Origin: CAZYJD01 sp964647785 | GTDB lineage: Bacteria; Bacteroidota; Bacteroidia; NS11-12g; UBA9320 | Length of the DNA: 49,307 nucleotides | Assembly: GCA_964647785.1 (NCBI GenBank) | Contig: CAZYJD010000006.1 | Span: 1 to 49,307 of the forward strand | Direction of reading: 5' to 3' | Shown here: positions 41,497 through 49,307 of the stretch, piece after piece | Numbering within the stretch: position 1 is the stretch's first letter | Layout: every line of letters begins with the position of its first letter | Notes under the pieces: model-generated | What the model was told of the DNA's origin: nothing | Seen by the model: only the letters and a program-made list of their open reading frames with translations | The model's database searches: none | Made by a program: the position numbers and the translations under genes

Positions 41497-42645
41497 CTAA
41501 TTGGGTGAACACACTGCCTCGTATTTCAGGAGTGCATTATTGAACCAATTCACCATCGAGAACAACGCTTCCCGATCGTAGAAGAACTGGCGTATGGAGC
41601 GAAAACTACTGAAACCGGGGAAGGGAAGACTCTTAAACTGCATTTGCGCATCGTACACAAACAGCCCATTGTTTACATTTCTGTTCAGTTCATAGAAATA
41701 ACTGCCAACCAGGGCAATCATGTAGGGTGGCTCTTGACCTGCCCTAAATTCGGTGGAGGTTTTTTCCCATTGTTGTTTAGAAATGGCATCCATCTCATTG
41801 GCGTCTACAAAAATGACCTTACTGAAATGGTACACCGAATCGAATGCATGTTGCAACCAGCGGTTTGCACTATCGGTGCGGTATTTCATCACCTCAAAAT
41901 CCTTTTCCTGAATAAACTCTGATTCCTTTTGGTAAGGTATTTTTTGAACAATCAGCACCCCTTGCTTTTTGAAAGCCGTTATCTCGTCATAACGCTCAAG
42001 CCGATCTCCTTTAATAACCACCGGTGCTTGCTGTTTCCCTCCTAACAAGCGATACTGCAGCCCCAGGGTCATGTGCGAAGGTCTTCCCTCGATAAACGAA
42101 GCAGTGGGATGGCGGAAAAAGGAATAATGAAGCCCGGCTTTCAGACTGAGGCTGGTTGTAAAGGCCATATTCAGTGCGGCAAATGCTTCTGCTGCAAAGC
42201 GATAGTTTTCACTCAGCTCTACATATTGCCTATTGCCCAAGCTATTAACAGCGGTGCCTCTTGCCACGGATCGGAACATATAGCTTCCGGCAAATCCGAA
42301 CTCCAAAGAAGATTGATTCATCCCTCCGGGTGCCCATTCCATGCCCATCATCAAATCGGTATAGGTGCGGCGAAACAACTGATCGGAGCGCTGAAGGCTA
42401 AAGGCCAGGGCCCGAACATTGGGTTGTACAAACAGGTCTGTGCGATCGCTGGTGCGATAATTCAGGCGTAAGCCGCCATAATAAGCGGCTGAAGAAATAA
42501 GGCTGTCTTTGGGCGATCGGGGAATCAGGCTGAATGCTCCTCCTCCATTGAAGTCTAGCGACCAGGGCGACTGCGCTTGCAGCCATGCGGTACTTAAGCA
42601 AAGCACCAGCACTGTTGCCAAAAAGCGGAATTTAATTTTCATCAT
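41497..42645 (-). CDS. Conserved protein with outer-membrane barrel-like N-terminal half
   Basis: The 382-residue product has a signal peptide ending WLQAQ. The first half alternates strand and turn (SLDFNGGGAFSLIP, YYGGLRLNYRT, LEFGFAGSYMF, LGLQYRLLGG), as in a beta-barrel. From about residue 210 the sequence becomes globular and mixed (GDRLERYDEITAFKKQGVLI, VYHFSKVIFVDANEMDAI, WFNNALLKYEAVCSPN). I do not recognise the family. ATG 42645 (or 42642) overlaps the rluD stop by 14 or 11 bases, so it is translated with rluD; an earlier start would enter rluD further. Confidence 0.65.
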   Translation of the reverse strand: MMKIKFRFLATVLVLCLSTAWLQAQSPWSLDFNGGGAFSLIPRSPKDSLISSAAYYGGLRLNYRTSDRTDLFVQPNVRALAFSLQRSDQLFRRTYTDLMMGMEWAPGGMNQSSLEFGFAGSYMFRSVARGTAVNSLGNRQYVELSENYRFAAEAFAALNMAFTTSLSLKAGLHYSFFRHPTASFIEGRPSHMTLGLQYRLLGGKQQAPVVIKGDRLERYDEITAFKKQGVLIVQKIPYQKESEFIQEKDFEVMKYRTDSANRWLQHAFDSVYHFSKVIFVDANEMDAISKQQWEKTSTEFRAGQEPPYMIALVGSYFYELNRNVNNGLFVYDAQMQFKSLPFPGFSSFRSIRQFFYDREALFSMVNWFNNALLKYEAVCSPN

Positions 42646-43660
42646 CCGAAAAATCATAAACGGCACTTACTCTTCTCCATTTTTCAAGCACAGCTGCAAA
42701 ATCATCAGGCAATTCAGCGGTAAAGCGCATGTGTTCACCGCTTTCAGGGTGCACAAAACCCAACTCACGGGCATGCAAGGCCTGACGCGGCAATAGGGCA
42801 AAGCAATTTTCAACAAACTGCCGGTATTTGCTAAATACCACACCCTTCAGAACTTTATCTCCACCATAATCGCGGTCGTTGAAAAGGGTATGCCCAATGT
42901 ATTTCATGTGCACGCGTATTTGATGGGTGCGGCCGGTTTCCAGCCTGCACTCCACCAAACTGGTGTAGGTAAAATCTTCTAAAACCTTGTAGTGCGTTAT
43001 GGCGTGTTTTCCGTGATCACCTTCGGGGTAAACGGTGAATTTCTTTCGGTCTTGCGCACTTCTGGCAATATGGCCTTCAATGGTTCCTTCAGATTCTTCA
43101 AAGCGCCCCCAAACAAGGGCCAAATAGCGGCGGTGAATGCTGTGGTCCTTGAACTGACGTGCCAAGGCGCTCAAAGCTTTTTCAGTCTTGGCAATCACCA
43201 ACAGTCCTGAGGTATCTTTATCGATGCGATGCACCAGCCAGGGTCGTTCGTTTTGCTCAATTTTCCCGGTGTGAAAATACCCAGCCAATCCGTTCACCAA
43301 GGTGCCTGTATGATTGCCATGTCCGGGATGCACCACCAAGCCGGCAGGTTTATTGATCACGGCAAGATGCTCATCTTCATAAACAATGTCGAGGGGCATA
43401 TCTTCAGGCAGAACTTCTAATTTCCTCGGTTCCTGTAAACTCACCACCTCAACAAGGTCTCCCGCCTTCACCTTATAATTGCTTTTTTCTACTTTTCCGT
43501 TCACCCGAACCAGCCCATCAGATATGCCCTGCTGAACTTTGGCGCGACTGGCCCCTTCCACCCGATCGGTTATAAATCGATCGAGCCGGAGAGGCTGTTG
43601 ACCGCGATCAGCCGTAAAACTGTACTGAATGTAGATATTTTCATCTTGCTCTTCCTTCAC
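42632..43660 (-). CDS. rluD: 23S rRNA pseudouridine synthase, RluD-type
   Basis: RluD converts U1911, U1915 and U1917 of 23S rRNA to pseudouridine. The 342-residue protein has an N-terminal S4 RNA-binding domain (LRLDRFITDRVEGASRAKVQ) and a catalytic domain with the family motif HRIDKDTSGLLVIAKT (catalytic Asp147). It then has RRYLALVWG and LETGRTHQIRVHMKYIGHTL. The start codon is GTG 43660; no better ATG exists before the conserved part. It diverges from the isomerase gene, with a 44-base gap between start codons that carries both -7 boxes. Confidence 0.93.
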   Translation of the reverse strand: MKEEQDENIYIQYSFTADRGQQPLRLDRFITDRVEGASRAKVQQGISDGLVRVNGKVEKSNYKVKAGDLVEVVSLQEPRKLEVLPEDMPLDIVYEDEHLAVINKPAGLVVHPGHGNHTGTLVNGLAGYFHTGKIEQNERPWLVHRIDKDTSGLLVIAKTEKALSALARQFKDHSIHRRYLALVWGRFEESEGTIEGHIARSAQDRKKFTVYPEGDHGKHAITHYKVLEDFTYTSLVECRLETGRTHQIRVHMKYIGHTLFNDRDYGGDKVLKGVVFSKYRQFVENCFALLPRQALHARELGFVHPESGEHMRFTAELPDDFAAVLEKWRRVSAVYDFSDDEN

Positions 43661-43676
43661 TTTTGTCCCTTATCGC

Positions 43677-43684
43677 TAAATTTG
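43677..43684 (+). promoter_or_regulatory. -7 box (TAAATTTG) of the isomerase gene
   Basis: TAAATTTG matches TAnnTTTG and ends 20 bases before the ATG at 43705. It lies only 5 bases from the opposing rluD box, so the two promoters overlap. Confidence 0.5.
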
Positions 43685-43689
43685 GCAAT

Positions 43690-43697
43690 CAAAAATA
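43690..43697 (-). promoter_or_regulatory. -7 box (TATTTTTG) of rluD
   Basis: On the minus strand TATTTTTG matches TAnnTTTG and lies 29 bases before the rluD GTG. The two divergent promoters share the same DNA, so RNA polymerase can probably use only one at a time. Confidence 0.45.
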
Positions 43698-43704
43698 CCA
43701 CTTA

Positions 43705-44721
43705 ATGATTACCCACGAATCTTCGCTTCACAACTTTACACAACAGTTAGATTTTGTATTGAACACTTACAGCGCTCACGGCTTAAAATCGGCCGATTTT
43801 AGCAATGTAATCCTCGGCGGTTTGGGAGGCTCCGGCATCGGTGCCACCATTGCCAAATCGCTCTTTTTTGATAAAATGAGCATTCCCATAGAAGCCCTCA
43901 ACGATTACCATTTGCCGGCTTATGCTTCTGAAAACAGCCTGGTGGTGCTCAACTCATACAGCGGAAACACCGAAGAAACCCTGCAAATGTTCAGCGAAGC
44001 AATTGAGCGCAATTGTCGCATTTTAATCATCACCAGTGGGGGTAAATTGAAAGAGCTTGCTGAAGCGCATCAGCTGAAAACCTATGCTTTGGAAAGCGGC
44101 TTTCAACCGCGAATGACCATTGGTTACGGATTGTCTTATCTCCTGTTGATACTGGGTGAACTGGAGGGTGAACTGGAAGATACCAGGGCAGAAATTGAGC
44201 GCACCCGCGATCAGTTCAATGAACACCAGCAAACGCAAATTGCTTCTGCCGAAAGGATTTTCAGCTTTTTTAAATCAGCCCTGCACCAGAAGTTTGTGAT
44301 ACTGGCAGACCGCCATTACGCAGCTGTTGCCGTGCGATTCTCACAGCAACTGCAAGAAAATGCCAAAGTTGAGGGTTTTGTGAATGTACTTCCCGAGTCA
44401 AACCACAATGTGCTGGAAAGTTATCATGAAAAACTGCCCAGCAATTTCATTCTGCTCTATACCGATCTCAATCCGAGGGTAGCTGCGCGTTTCGATTTTG
44501 TTCAAAGCCATCTGGAAATGCACAACAACAAGGTGCTTCCTTTATTCGTACCAACCTGTAACATTCCATCGGTATACGATATGATTTATCGGCTCGACTG
44601 GGTTTCAGTGCTCATGGCCAATGAGCTTCAGGCCCCTCTGATGGAAGTGCCCATCATCACCGAACTCAAAGAATACCTCAGCGCGCTGGAGATTGAGGAA
44701 AGTTCTGATTCAGAAGACTAA
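43705..44721 (+). CDS. Bifunctional phosphoglucose/phosphomannose isomerase
   Basis: This 338-residue SIS-domain enzyme interconverts glucose 6-phosphate or mannose 6-phosphate with fructose 6-phosphate. The first SIS domain has VILGGLGGSGIGA and VVLNSYSGNTEET. The second half (QNAKVEGFVNVLPESNHNVL-like, here QENAKVEGFVNVLPESNHNV) matches the C-terminal PMI domain. The protein fits the short archaeal/Bacteroidota type, which differs from the E. coli-type PGI (about 550 residues). ATG 43705 is chosen because the first part of the open frame, from a TTG at 43663, lies in the promoter region. The CpsB-like gene follows after 3 bases. Confidence 0.9.
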   Translation: MITHESSLHNFTQQLDFVLNTYSAHGLKSADFSNVILGGLGGSGIGATIAKSLFFDKMSIPIEALNDYHLPAYASENSLVVLNSYSGNTEETLQMFSEAIERNCRILIITSGGKLKELAEAHQLKTYALESGFQPRMTIGYGLSYLLLILGELEGELEDTRAEIERTRDQFNEHQQTQIASAERIFSFFKSALHQKFVILADRHYAAVAVRFSQQLQENAKVEGFVNVLPESNHNVLESYHEKLPSNFILLYTDLNPRVAARFDFVQSHLEMHNNKVLPLFVPTCNIPSVYDMIYRLDWVSVLMANELQAPLMEVPIITELKEYLSALEIEESSDSED

Positions 44722-44724
44722 AGC

Positions 44725-45474
44725 ATGGCCTTTCTTTCTTCACTTTTTAAAAGAAAGGAAAAAATTGCTGCCGAGCCCGACCGCAGCCTGAGCACTGATT
44801 TTCACAGCCATCTTTTACCCGGACTGGACGATGGAGTTGCTGCAGTTGAAGAAAGCCTGGAGATTCTGCGCGAGCTATACGGTCAGGGGGTGCGTAAAGT
44901 GATCACCACGCCCCATATCATCAACGATCTGTACCCCAATACACATGAACAAATTGCCGAAGCTCTGCATGGCGTTCAGGAGGCGGTGCAGGAGCAACTC
45001 CCCGATATGCAGTTTTCTGCAGCAGCAGAGTATTACCTCGATGAATGGTTCATCGAAACCTACCTGAAACAAGACAAACCCCTGCTTTGCCTGAGCGATA
45101 CCTATGTATTGGTAGAAACCAACTACGTCGATCGACCTGCCTTTCTGGAAGAAGTGTTCTTTGAACTTCAGCTGAGAGGATATAAGGTGGTGTTTGCCCA
45201 TCCGGAACGCTACCATTATCTGCTCAAGGATTTCAGGCATTTCGAAACCCTGGCGGCATCCGGCATCCTCTTTCAGGCCAATATGATGTCGTTTACGGGG
45301 CATTATGGCCCGCAGGTAAAAAAAGCCGCAGAATACTTGCTCAAAAATCAGCTCCTGCACGCATTGGGATCTGATATTCACAAAATAGAACATGCACGGC
45401 AAATTGGTTTTCTGAAAAGACTGCCGGTTTATCAGGAACTGCTTCAACTGCCATTGCTCAATCGCGAGCTTTAA
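44725..45474 (+). CDS. CpsB/CapC family PHP-type tyrosine-protein phosphatase
   Basis: This 249-residue PHP-fold metallo-phosphatase shows all the PHP metal-site segments. They are TDFHSHLLPGLDDG (His27, His29), ITTPHIINDL, AAAEYYLDEWF, VFAHPERYHYL and ALGSDIHKI. The family removes phosphate from tyrosine kinases that control capsule export. No such kinase is nearby, so its target is unknown. It follows the isomerase gene by 3 bases and is probably co-transcribed with it. Both may serve surface polysaccharide synthesis. Confidence 0.9.
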   Translation: MAFLSSLFKRKEKIAAEPDRSLSTDFHSHLLPGLDDGVAAVEESLEILRELYGQGVRKVITTPHIINDLYPNTHEQIAEALHGVQEAVQEQLPDMQFSAAAEYYLDEWFIETYLKQDKPLLCLSDTYVLVETNYVDRPAFLEEVFFELQLRGYKVVFAHPERYHYLLKDFRHFETLAASGILFQANMMSFTGHYGPQVKKAAEYLLKNQLLHALGSDIHKIEHARQIGFLKRLPVYQELLQLPLLNREL

Positions 45475-45539
45475 AAAATAAATCGTCAAACTGATGATTC
45501 TCATTTGAAGAACTGCCGGAAGCTTGCTCCTTTGCCCGT

Positions 45540-46814
45540 ATGATTACCACTGCTTCAGGAGCCCTCAAAGCCATTCAATCAGGTTTTAATATTTATATAC
45601 ACACCGCTGCAGCAGCCCCGCAACTGCTGATTCGGGAGTTGGTGAAGCGTGCGCCTGAACTGAGCAATGTGAATATTTTTCAGCTGCATACCGAAGGGGA
45701 AGCCCCCTATGCCGCAGAAGAATATGAAGGCATTTTTAACATCAATGCCCTTTTTATCGGCTCCAATGTGCGGCAGTGCGTACAAAAAGGCCGGGGCAGT
45801 TACATCCCTGTATTTTTAAGTGAGGTGCCCCAGCTCTTTCACCGCAAAATCATTCCGCTCGATGTGGCACTGATCAGTGTATCACCCCCTGATGAGCACG
45901 GTTACTGCTCCCTTGGCGTAAGCATCGATGCCAGCAAGGCGGCCATTGAAGAGGCGCGCATCATCATTGCTCAAATCAATCCGTATATGCCGCGAACGCA
46001 TGGCGATGGCTACATCCACATACACGACATTGATTTTGCTGTGGAACATGCCGAACCCCTGCCTGAAGTGCTGCCTCCCGCTCTTACTGAAGTTCATCAG
46101 AAAATAGGCGGTTTTGTGGCTGAACTGATTGAAGACCGCTCCACCCTGCAAATGGGCATTGGCGGGGTGCCCAACGCGGTGCTGGCCAAACTGGGCAATC
46201 ACAAGGATCTCGGCATCCATTCAGAAATGTTTTCCGATGGCATCATTCCGCTGGTTGAAAAAGGGGTGATCACCGGCAAATACAAAGACAAGCACCGCTT
46301 TAAAATCGTTGGTAGTTTTATGGTGGGAAGCCGCAAGCTGTACGACTTTGTGGATGACAACCCCATGGTTCGTATGCTGGATTGCGATTATGTAAACGAT
46401 CCGTCGGTCATCAGCAGGCACAAACGCATGGTTGCCATCAACAGCGCCATAGAGGTGGACTTAACCGGACAGGTTTGTGCCGATAGTATTGGGGGTAAAA
46501 TGTTTTCTGGCGTTGGCGGTCAAATGGATTTTATCCGCGGCGCTTCAGTTTCAGAAGGCGGCAAGCCCATTATTGCCCTTCCTTCCATTACCGGAAAGGG
46601 CGAGAGCCGCATCGTGGTGGAACTGAAAAAAGGTGCAGGGGTGGTCACCACCCGTTCGCATGTGCATTGGGTGGTTACCGAGTATGGCGCGGCCAATTTA
46701 TTCGGAAGAAGCCTGAAGGAAAGGGCCCGCATTCTGGTGCACCTGGCCCATCCCGATCATCGGGAAGCCTTGAACAGGCAGCTGCATGAGATTCACGGTT
46801 TTTCGGTGATGTAG
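45540..46814 (+). CDS. Acetyl-CoA hydrolase/transferase family protein (class I CoA-transferase)
   Basis: The 424-residue protein resembles 4-hydroxybutyrate/acetate CoA-transferases, which move CoA between carboxylic acids by way of a glutamyl-CoA intermediate. It has FQLHTEGEAPY, DVALISVSPPDEHGYCSLGV, LQMGIGGVPNAVLAKL and the catalytic glutamate in HSEMFSDGI (near residue 229). It ends with GAGVVTTRSHVHWVVTEYGAANLFG, a hallmark of the family. Substrates cannot be told from sequence. It converges with fumarylacetoacetase at a 2-base gap, and may or may not be linked with it. Confidence 0.88.
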   Translation: MITTASGALKAIQSGFNIYIHTAAAAPQLLIRELVKRAPELSNVNIFQLHTEGEAPYAAEEYEGIFNINALFIGSNVRQCVQKGRGSYIPVFLSEVPQLFHRKIIPLDVALISVSPPDEHGYCSLGVSIDASKAAIEEARIIIAQINPYMPRTHGDGYIHIHDIDFAVEHAEPLPEVLPPALTEVHQKIGGFVAELIEDRSTLQMGIGGVPNAVLAKLGNHKDLGIHSEMFSDGIIPLVEKGVITGKYKDKHRFKIVGSFMVGSRKLYDFVDDNPMVRMLDCDYVNDPSVISRHKRMVAINSAIEVDLTGQVCADSIGGKMFSGVGGQMDFIRGASVSEGGKPIIALPSITGKGESRIVVELKKGAGVVTTRSHVHWVVTEYGAANLFGRSLKERARILVHLAHPDHREALNRQLHEIHGFSVM

Positions 46815-46816
46815 TG

Positions 46817-48052
46817 TCAGGGAATGATGGTTCCAACGCACTCGCCAAAACCAATGCGCAAGCCGTCTTTTTCCGCAAACCCTCTGATGCGCACCGTATC
46901 GCCGTCCTCGAGGAAGGTGCGACTCTGACCGTTGTTCAAAGCAATCGGTTCCCTGCCGCTCCAGCTCAATTCCAGCAAACTACCGAAACTCGATTTATCC
47001 GGACCGCTGATGGTGCCACTGGCCATTAGATCGCCCACGCGCACATTGCAGCCATTCACTGTATGGTGTGCCAGCTGTTGAGCCATGCTCCAGTACATGT
47101 ATTTGAAATTGCTCTTGCAAATGGTGGTGTAGTCCTCCCCTTGTGGTGCCAAATCCACTTCCAGCTGAATATCAAAAGCGTGCTCACCCTTTTGCTGAAG
47201 ATAAGGCAGGGGCTGAGGCTCTTGCTCCGGACCGGCTACCCTAAAAGGCTCCAGGGCTTCCATGGGCACAATCCATGGAGAAATGGTTGAACCGAAATTT
47301 TTACCGAGAAACGGACCCAAAGGAACGTATTCCCACTTTTGAATATCACGTGCGCTCCAGTCGTTGAACAACACCATCCCAAAGATGTGTTCTTCCGCTT
47401 CCTGCACGGGAATCTGATCGCCGAGGCGGGTGGTACTGCCTACCACGAAGGCCATTTCCAGCTCAATATCCAGTCGGCCGCTGGCCTTATAAACCGGTGC
47501 TTCTGCTCCCGGAGGCATCAATTGTCCGTGCGGGCGCTTGATGGGCGTGCCCGAAACCACAATGCTCGATGCGCGACCGTGGTACCCCACCGGTATGTGA
47601 AGCCAGTTTGGCAAGAGGGCGTTGTCGGGGTCGCGGAACATTTTCCCCACATTGGTGGCGTGCTCGCGACTGCTGTAAAAATCGGTGTAATCGCCCACCT
47701 GCACCGGCATTTTGAGTTTGAGTCCTGAGATCGGTTTGAGAAACACTTCCCGTTCTCCGTTCAAAACGCTTTGTTCATCGCCCAACCAGGTCTGCAGTTG
47801 TTTGCGCAAGGAACGCCAGGCGACATTCCCGCATGAAATAAAGTCATTCCATGTGCCTGATTTAAAAACCCGTGAAGGCGCATTGGCAACATCGAGATGG
47901 CCCCATTCTGCCAAGGCGTAGATGTCAATTACAAAATCGCCTATGGCTACGCCAAGTCGATCCTGCCCCTCCCATTCAAAAACGCCATAAGGGAGATTGT
48001 GTATGCTGAAATCGTGTTTTTCGGGAATATTCAACCAAGTTTTCATAGGCAT
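46817..48052 (-). CDS. fahA: Fumarylacetoacetase
   Basis: FAH hydrolyses fumarylacetoacetate to fumarate and acetoacetate, the last step of tyrosine degradation by way of homogentisate. The 411-residue protein has the N-terminal domain of the family and a catalytic domain with DYTDFYSSREHATNVG, YHGRASSIVVSG, ELEMAFVVG, DWSARDIQKWEYVPLGPFLG (aspartate and lysine) and SGTISGPD. Length and motifs match the true FAH rather than short FAH-like decarboxylases. The start is ATG 48052 or ATG 48046. A TAATTTCG box at 48069-48076 may be its promoter. Other tyrosine catabolic genes are not in the window. Confidence 0.95.
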   Translation of the reverse strand: MPMKTWLNIPEKHDFSIHNLPYGVFEWEGQDRLGVAIGDFVIDIYALAEWGHLDVANAPSRVFKSGTWNDFISCGNVAWRSLRKQLQTWLGDEQSVLNGEREVFLKPISGLKLKMPVQVGDYTDFYSSREHATNVGKMFRDPDNALLPNWLHIPVGYHGRASSIVVSGTPIKRPHGQLMPPGAEAPVYKASGRLDIELEMAFVVGSTTRLGDQIPVQEAEEHIFGMVLFNDWSARDIQKWEYVPLGPFLGKNFGSTISPWIVPMEALEPFRVAGPEQEPQPLPYLQQKGEHAFDIQLEVDLAPQGEDYTTICKSNFKYMYWSMAQQLAHHTVNGCNVRVGDLMASGTISGPDKSSFGSLLELSWSGREPIALNNGQSRTFLEDGDTVRIRGFAEKDGLRIGFGECVGTIIP

Positions 48053-48078
48053 GTTAATTTTGAGGTCCCGAAATTAGG

Positions 48079-48636
48079 ATGAAGCCCACGAAAGCACAAC
48101 TTTGGACCCTCTTGAGTTTGCTTCTTTTTTTCAGCTGCCGCCAAAAAGAAGCCCAAAACACCCCTTCATACTGGGATGAACATGGCCTTGAACAGCATGA
48201 ACTGGCCTGTTTTCTGTTTATTGTACCCGATTGTCCGCTGGCCATGAACTACAGCAAAGAGTTTATGCAGTTGTACCGTACTTTTTCCGATTCAGGTGTT
48301 CTGTTTACGGGCGTGATTCCCGGTGATTTGTACACTTCTGAAGAAATCAATGCCTTTGTAGATCGCTATCAGTTTGATGTTCCTTTGATCATTGACAAGG
48401 ATTTGCGGATGACCGAGGAATTTGGAGCCACGGTGAGTCCGGAAGTTTTTGTGTACAATGCTAATCAGGAATGTCTGTACCACGGAAAAATGGATGAATG
48501 GGTAAAAGAACTGGGCAGGAAATACGGCGGACACGGGCGTAATTTTGCCAAAGAAGCCATCCTGGCAGGATTGAATGGAGGATATCCCGAAACATCTTAC
48601 AAAGAACCCATTGGTTGCAGCATTGAAATCGAATAA
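48079..48636 (+). CDS. Redoxin-domain lipoprotein
   Basis: This 185-residue lipoprotein has the lipobox LFFSC (Cys20). The thioredoxin-like domain has FIVPDCPLAMNYSKEF, with a redox cysteine (Cys52) followed by proline rather than a CxxC motif. It then has FDVPLIIDKDLRMTEEFGATVSPEVFVYNA, which holds the cis-proline loop (TVSPEVFV). It resembles the redoxin proteins found next to c-type cytochromes in Bacteroidota. Its stop codon overlaps the probable start of the cytochrome gene by 14 bases, so both are translated together. It diverges from fumarylacetoacetase with 26 bases between start codons. Confidence 0.84.
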   Translation: MKPTKAQLWTLLSLLLFFSCRQKEAQNTPSYWDEHGLEQHELACFLFIVPDCPLAMNYSKEFMQLYRTFSDSGVLFTGVIPGDLYTSEEINAFVDRYQFDVPLIIDKDLRMTEEFGATVSPEVFVYNANQECLYHGKMDEWVKELGRKYGGHGRNFAKEAILAGLNGGYPETSYKEPIGCSIEIE

Positions 48637-49307
48637 GCTTCCATACCTGATTGGCCTGATCATATTGGCGGCCATCCAAAGCTGCCGGCAAGGAGAAAGT
48701 GCCTATACCTATCGAAAGGATATTGCCCCTCTGATTTACGAACGTTGTTACCCCTGCCACCGCGATGGAGGCACTGCTCCTTTTCCGCTTTCCAACTACC
48801 GGGAAGTATATCGCAAGAAGAAGACCATCGTGCGGGTGACCCAAAGCGGGTACATGCCTCCCTGGCCGGCCGACCCGGAATACAGCCATTTTGTGGGAGA
48901 GCGCTACCTCTCAGCCGAAGAAAGAGAAATGATTCGCCATTGGGCTGAAAATGGCGCTGCAGAAGGCAGTGGAGAAGAGCCTGTACTGCCCGAACTGTCA
49001 TTGCTCTCGAAACTCGGCAAACCCGACCTCACCCTCTGGCTCGATAGCATATACATTGCCGGCAACAATCGCGACCGCTTTTTTGTGGTGAAGGTGCCAT
49101 ACGAACTAGCGCACGACACTTTTGTGAAGGCAGTTGAATTTGTAGCAGGAGAACATCAGATTGTGCACCATATGAACGGCCATCTCTTGCAATACGAAGA
49201 AGGGATGAAAGCCGATGTGTTTGAAGGAGAACGCATTATTGACCTCGAAGCGCCCAATTATGTAGAGAATTTCAACCGCCTGAAGCTGTACAACGACGAT
49301 GGCAGCA
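48623..49307 (+). CDS. c-type cytochrome lipoprotein, cut by the window edge
   Basis: About 228 residues of a longer protein are present; the 3-prime end lies outside the window. A lipobox (AIQSC, Cys21) and a heme c site CYPCH (Cys42, Cys45, His46) are visible, then YMPPWPADPEYSHFVGERYL. From about residue 140 a second domain (VEFVAGEHQIVHHMNGHLL) resembles the copper type II ascorbate-dependent monooxygenase fold found fused to such cytochromes. This is an inference from the spacing of histidines. The start is TTG 48623, overlapping the redoxin gene; a TTG at 48611 is also possible and no ATG is in frame. Together with the redoxin it may form an envelope redox pair. Confidence 0.75.
   Translation, partial: MKSNKLPYLIGLIILAAIQSCRQGESAYTYRKDIAPLIYERCYPCHRDGGTAPFPLSNYREVYRKKKTIVRVTQSGYMPPWPADPEYSHFVGERYLSAEEREMIRHWAENGAAEGSGEEPVLPELSLLSKLGKPDLTLWLDSIYIAGNNRDRFFVVKVPYELAHDTFVKAVEFVAGEHQIVHHMNGHLLQYEEGMKADVFEGERIIDLEAPNYVENFNRLKLYNDDGS

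Overview
The window is chromosomal DNA from a member of the Bacteroidota, most likely a free-living gliding relative of the Flavobacteriales/Cryomorphaceae. The evidence is a type IX secretion and gliding cluster (porV, porU, a porP/sprF gene, gldJ), a protein with a C-terminal T9SS sorting domain, a Bacteroidota-type ATP synthase beta subunit with a short epsilon subunit encoded apart from the rest of the operon, and promoter boxes of the form TAnnTTTG, the -7 element of the Bacteroidota primary sigma factor. No rRNA, tRNA, insertion sequence, phage gene or CRISPR array is visible. Nearly all genes are intact housekeeping or conserved lineage genes; only the last gene is cut by the window edge.

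Layout. 1-1615: a metallo-beta-lactamase-fold hydrolase and a small DUF1801 protein, set in unusual non-coding DNA made of degenerate 7- and 8-base tandem repeats and a large palindrome. 1616-9312: the T9SS block, porU-porV on the minus strand and porP-gldJ diverging on the plus strand. 9344-14934: bacilliredoxin, S-adenosylhomocysteinase, pyrE, a NUDIX hydrolase, coaD, rsmD, a DUF3822 protein and a membrane-anchored protein. 15006-20968: a minus-strand run with a PaaN-type aldehyde dehydrogenase, an Lgt-family protein, mtaB and a PhoR/PhoB-like two-component pair. 21036-26354: alaS-gatB-TlpA-like lipoprotein, overlapping end to end. 26469-31371: an M23 peptidase, a MerR regulator, two predicted outer-membrane proteins (one with a helix-hairpin-helix domain) and pdxJ. 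31368-33080: a sigma-54-dependent response regulator followed by a stand-alone HPt protein. 33269-35020: atpD-atpC. 35121-38733: an MJ1255-type glycosyltransferase, an LpxH-like phosphoesterase, a polyprenol-phosphate mannosyltransferase-like enzyme and a small transaldolase. About 38852-38932: the small SRP RNA on the minus strand. 39069-46814: a T9SS cargo protein, mpl, a barrel protein, rluD, a phosphoglucose/phosphomannose isomerase, a CpsB-type phosphatase and a class I CoA-transferase. 46817-49307: fumarylacetoacetase, a redoxin lipoprotein and the start of a c-type cytochrome lipoprotein.

Genes are packed tightly. Many neighbours overlap by 1-14 bases (alaS/gatB, gatB/tlpA, the regulator/kinase pair, DUF3822/rsmD, rluD/41497), which implies translational coupling. 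Several convergent pairs also touch or overlap at their 3-prime ends. GTG or TTG starts are common. Shine-Dalgarno sequences are not evident, as expected for this phylum. Several genes carry a TAnnTTTG box only 5-7 bases before the start codon, which suggests leaderless or nearly leaderless mRNAs.

The most unusual structures are the phased 7- and 8-base repeat arrays and the roughly 99-base palindrome in the first 1.6 kb. Others worth attention are the near-leaderless promoters, an Lgt-family protein in which several residues needed by E. coli Lgt are replaced, and a predicted outer-membrane barrel carrying ComEA-like helix-hairpin-helix motifs. All functional calls rest on reading motifs by eye; no database search was possible.
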